Of a stretch of 28,742 bases of DNA, positions 28,157-28,742 are shown in pieces. Both the position numbers and the translations under genes were made by a program. Source of the DNA: a virus. Within the stretch, counting starts at the first letter, position 1; each line of letters begins with the position of its first letter. Location of the stretch: IMG/VR virus record IMGVR_UViG_3300038436_000008, positions 1 through 28,742 of that record; one strand, written 5' to 3'. The notes under the pieces were generated by a model. That model did not search any database, was not told where the DNA came from, and was given only the letters and a program-made list of their open reading frames with translations.

Positions 28157-28353
28157 GCTATCCGCCTCTGTGCGCCGAGTTTCTTTTCGGCAAATTCTTC
28201 AAAGCAATAACCATGTACCATTTCACCATCTTCGGTTTCAAGGTAAATTTCCTCTTCGTAGATGTGGTCTGTGCAATGATCGCAATAACCGATCGTTTCA
28301 GGTTCCACCCGATCAGGTGGTTCAAGCCATTTTCTGTGACCTGGGATATTCAC
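28153..28353 (-). CDS. Small protein with putative zinc site
   Basis: 66 aa from GTG at 28353, overlapping the pentapeptide gene's stop. CDHC (24-27) and a later HGYCFEEF (47-54) offer Cys and His ligands for one metal. Acidic centre ([13 protein letters not shown]). Function unknown. Confidence 0.6.
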   Translation of the reverse strand: MNIPGHRKWLEPPDRVEPETIGYCDHCTDHIYEEEIYLETEDGEMVHGYCFEEFAEKKLGAQRRIA

Positions 28354-28742
28354 ACTGTTTCCTCCCCCACTGGTTGTTTACTTTCCGCCGTCACATCTTT
28401 GAAAAAGCGAATCGCCGCATCATATTGCTTCCGATACTTACCGTCTGGATAGACCAGTTCGACACGCTCTTTAAACTGATTAAGAGTGCCCTTCCAACAA
28501 CCACAGAATATTGTGTCTGTGTCTACGTGATAGACGGTTTTGCTGTTTCTGCTTCCAATGTTGTCGACGGAAAGGAATGTTTGCCCATAGATTCGTGTTG
28601 TATGGGCACCGCTCAGGTCGGCACCGCCCAGGTTGGCATCGCCCAGGTTGGCACCGCTCAGGTTGGCATAGCTCAGGTTGGCATAGCTCAGGTTGGCATC
28701 GCGCAGGTCGGCACCGCTCAGGTTGGCATCGCGCAGGTCGGC
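28350..28742 (-). CDS. Pentapeptide-repeat protein (N-terminus outside window)
   Basis: 130 codons visible. The first 45 residues are nine A(D/N)LXX units (28742-28608), forming a right-handed quadrilateral beta-helix. The remainder is a non-repeat domain with [17 protein letters not shown] and [13 protein letters not shown]. In bacteria such repeats include DNA-mimic gyrase inhibitors (Qnr, MfpA), but many phage members end in this kind of conserved tail and have no known activity. The DNA repeats are nearly identical, suggesting recent expansion. Confidence 0.8.
   Translation of the reverse strand, partial: ADLRDANLSGADLRDANLSYANLSYANLSGANLGDANLGGADLSGAHTTRIYGQTFLSVDNIGSRNSKTVYHVDTDTIFCGCWKGTLNQFKERVELVYPDGKYRKQYDAAIRFFKDVTAESKQPVGEETV

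Noticed and set aside
28608-28742. Regular short repeats as a CRISPR array
   Set aside because: The 15-bp units are in frame and code A(D/N)LXX pentapeptides; there are no spacers.

Overview
The window reads as a stretch of a tailed-bacteriophage or prophage genome from a Gram-positive host of the Bacillales type. This rests on dense minus-strand genes with four-base overlaps, strong GGAGG-type ribosome-binding sites, frequent GTG and TTG starts, and characteristic families (YopX, ERF, Siphovirus Gp157, RusA, an ArpU/RinA-like regulator, DUF3850). No host gene, rRNA, tRNA, integrase, cI-type repressor pair or lysis gene is visible, so whether the element is lytic or temperate cannot be decided here. 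Both window ends cut a gene.

Transcription runs mainly right to left. Region 28742-22700 holds early genes: a pentapeptide-repeat protein, several small proteins, an XRE-type regulator, Gp157, ERF recombinase, YopX and two adjacent HNH endonucleases. Region 22644-17900 is DNA metabolism: a replisome organiser with 12-bp iterons and an AT-rich tract inside its gene (candidate origin), DnaB helicase, a C5-cytosine methyltransferase followed by an HNH-AP2 endonuclease, a LuxR-type HTH protein, RusA resolvase and a SAM methyltransferase. Region 17864-15536 holds small genes (one decayed duplicate, two membrane proteins, an ASCH/DUF3850 protein) and ends with the ArpU/RinA-like late regulator.

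Region 15535-15078 has no convincing gene but is rich in signals: four GTC-headed repeats at exact 11-bp spacing, an extended -10 element, four exact TTGTCG copies, a highly self-complementary leader and an intrinsic-terminator-like hairpin. I read it as the late control region. Region 15077-13440 carries a Mom-like GNAT gene flanked by near-identical 22-bp repeats, small Cys-rich genes (one interrupted by TGA) and a metallophosphoesterase.

At 11920-13441 a four-gene cassette points the other way, with its own sigma-A promoter, palindrome and terminator. It encodes an acidic protein, a zinc-finger/AP2 DNA-binding protein, an AlpA-like HTH protein and a small protein. Region 11865-1 is the late module: small genes, TerS, TerL, a membrane protein, P22-type portal, zinc ribbon, scaffold, N4-gp56-type capsid, coiled-coil and decoration-like proteins, head-tail adaptor, tail hub protein, tail fibre, DUF4376 protein, permuted NlpC/P60-like protein and the start of a further gene. 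No tape-measure or sheath gene is visible, and the order suggests a short-tailed (podovirus-like) virion.

Two of the most unusual features are the architecture of the late-control region and a repeated pattern in which small accessory genes are bracketed by duplicated copies of a ribosome-binding-site/start sequence.
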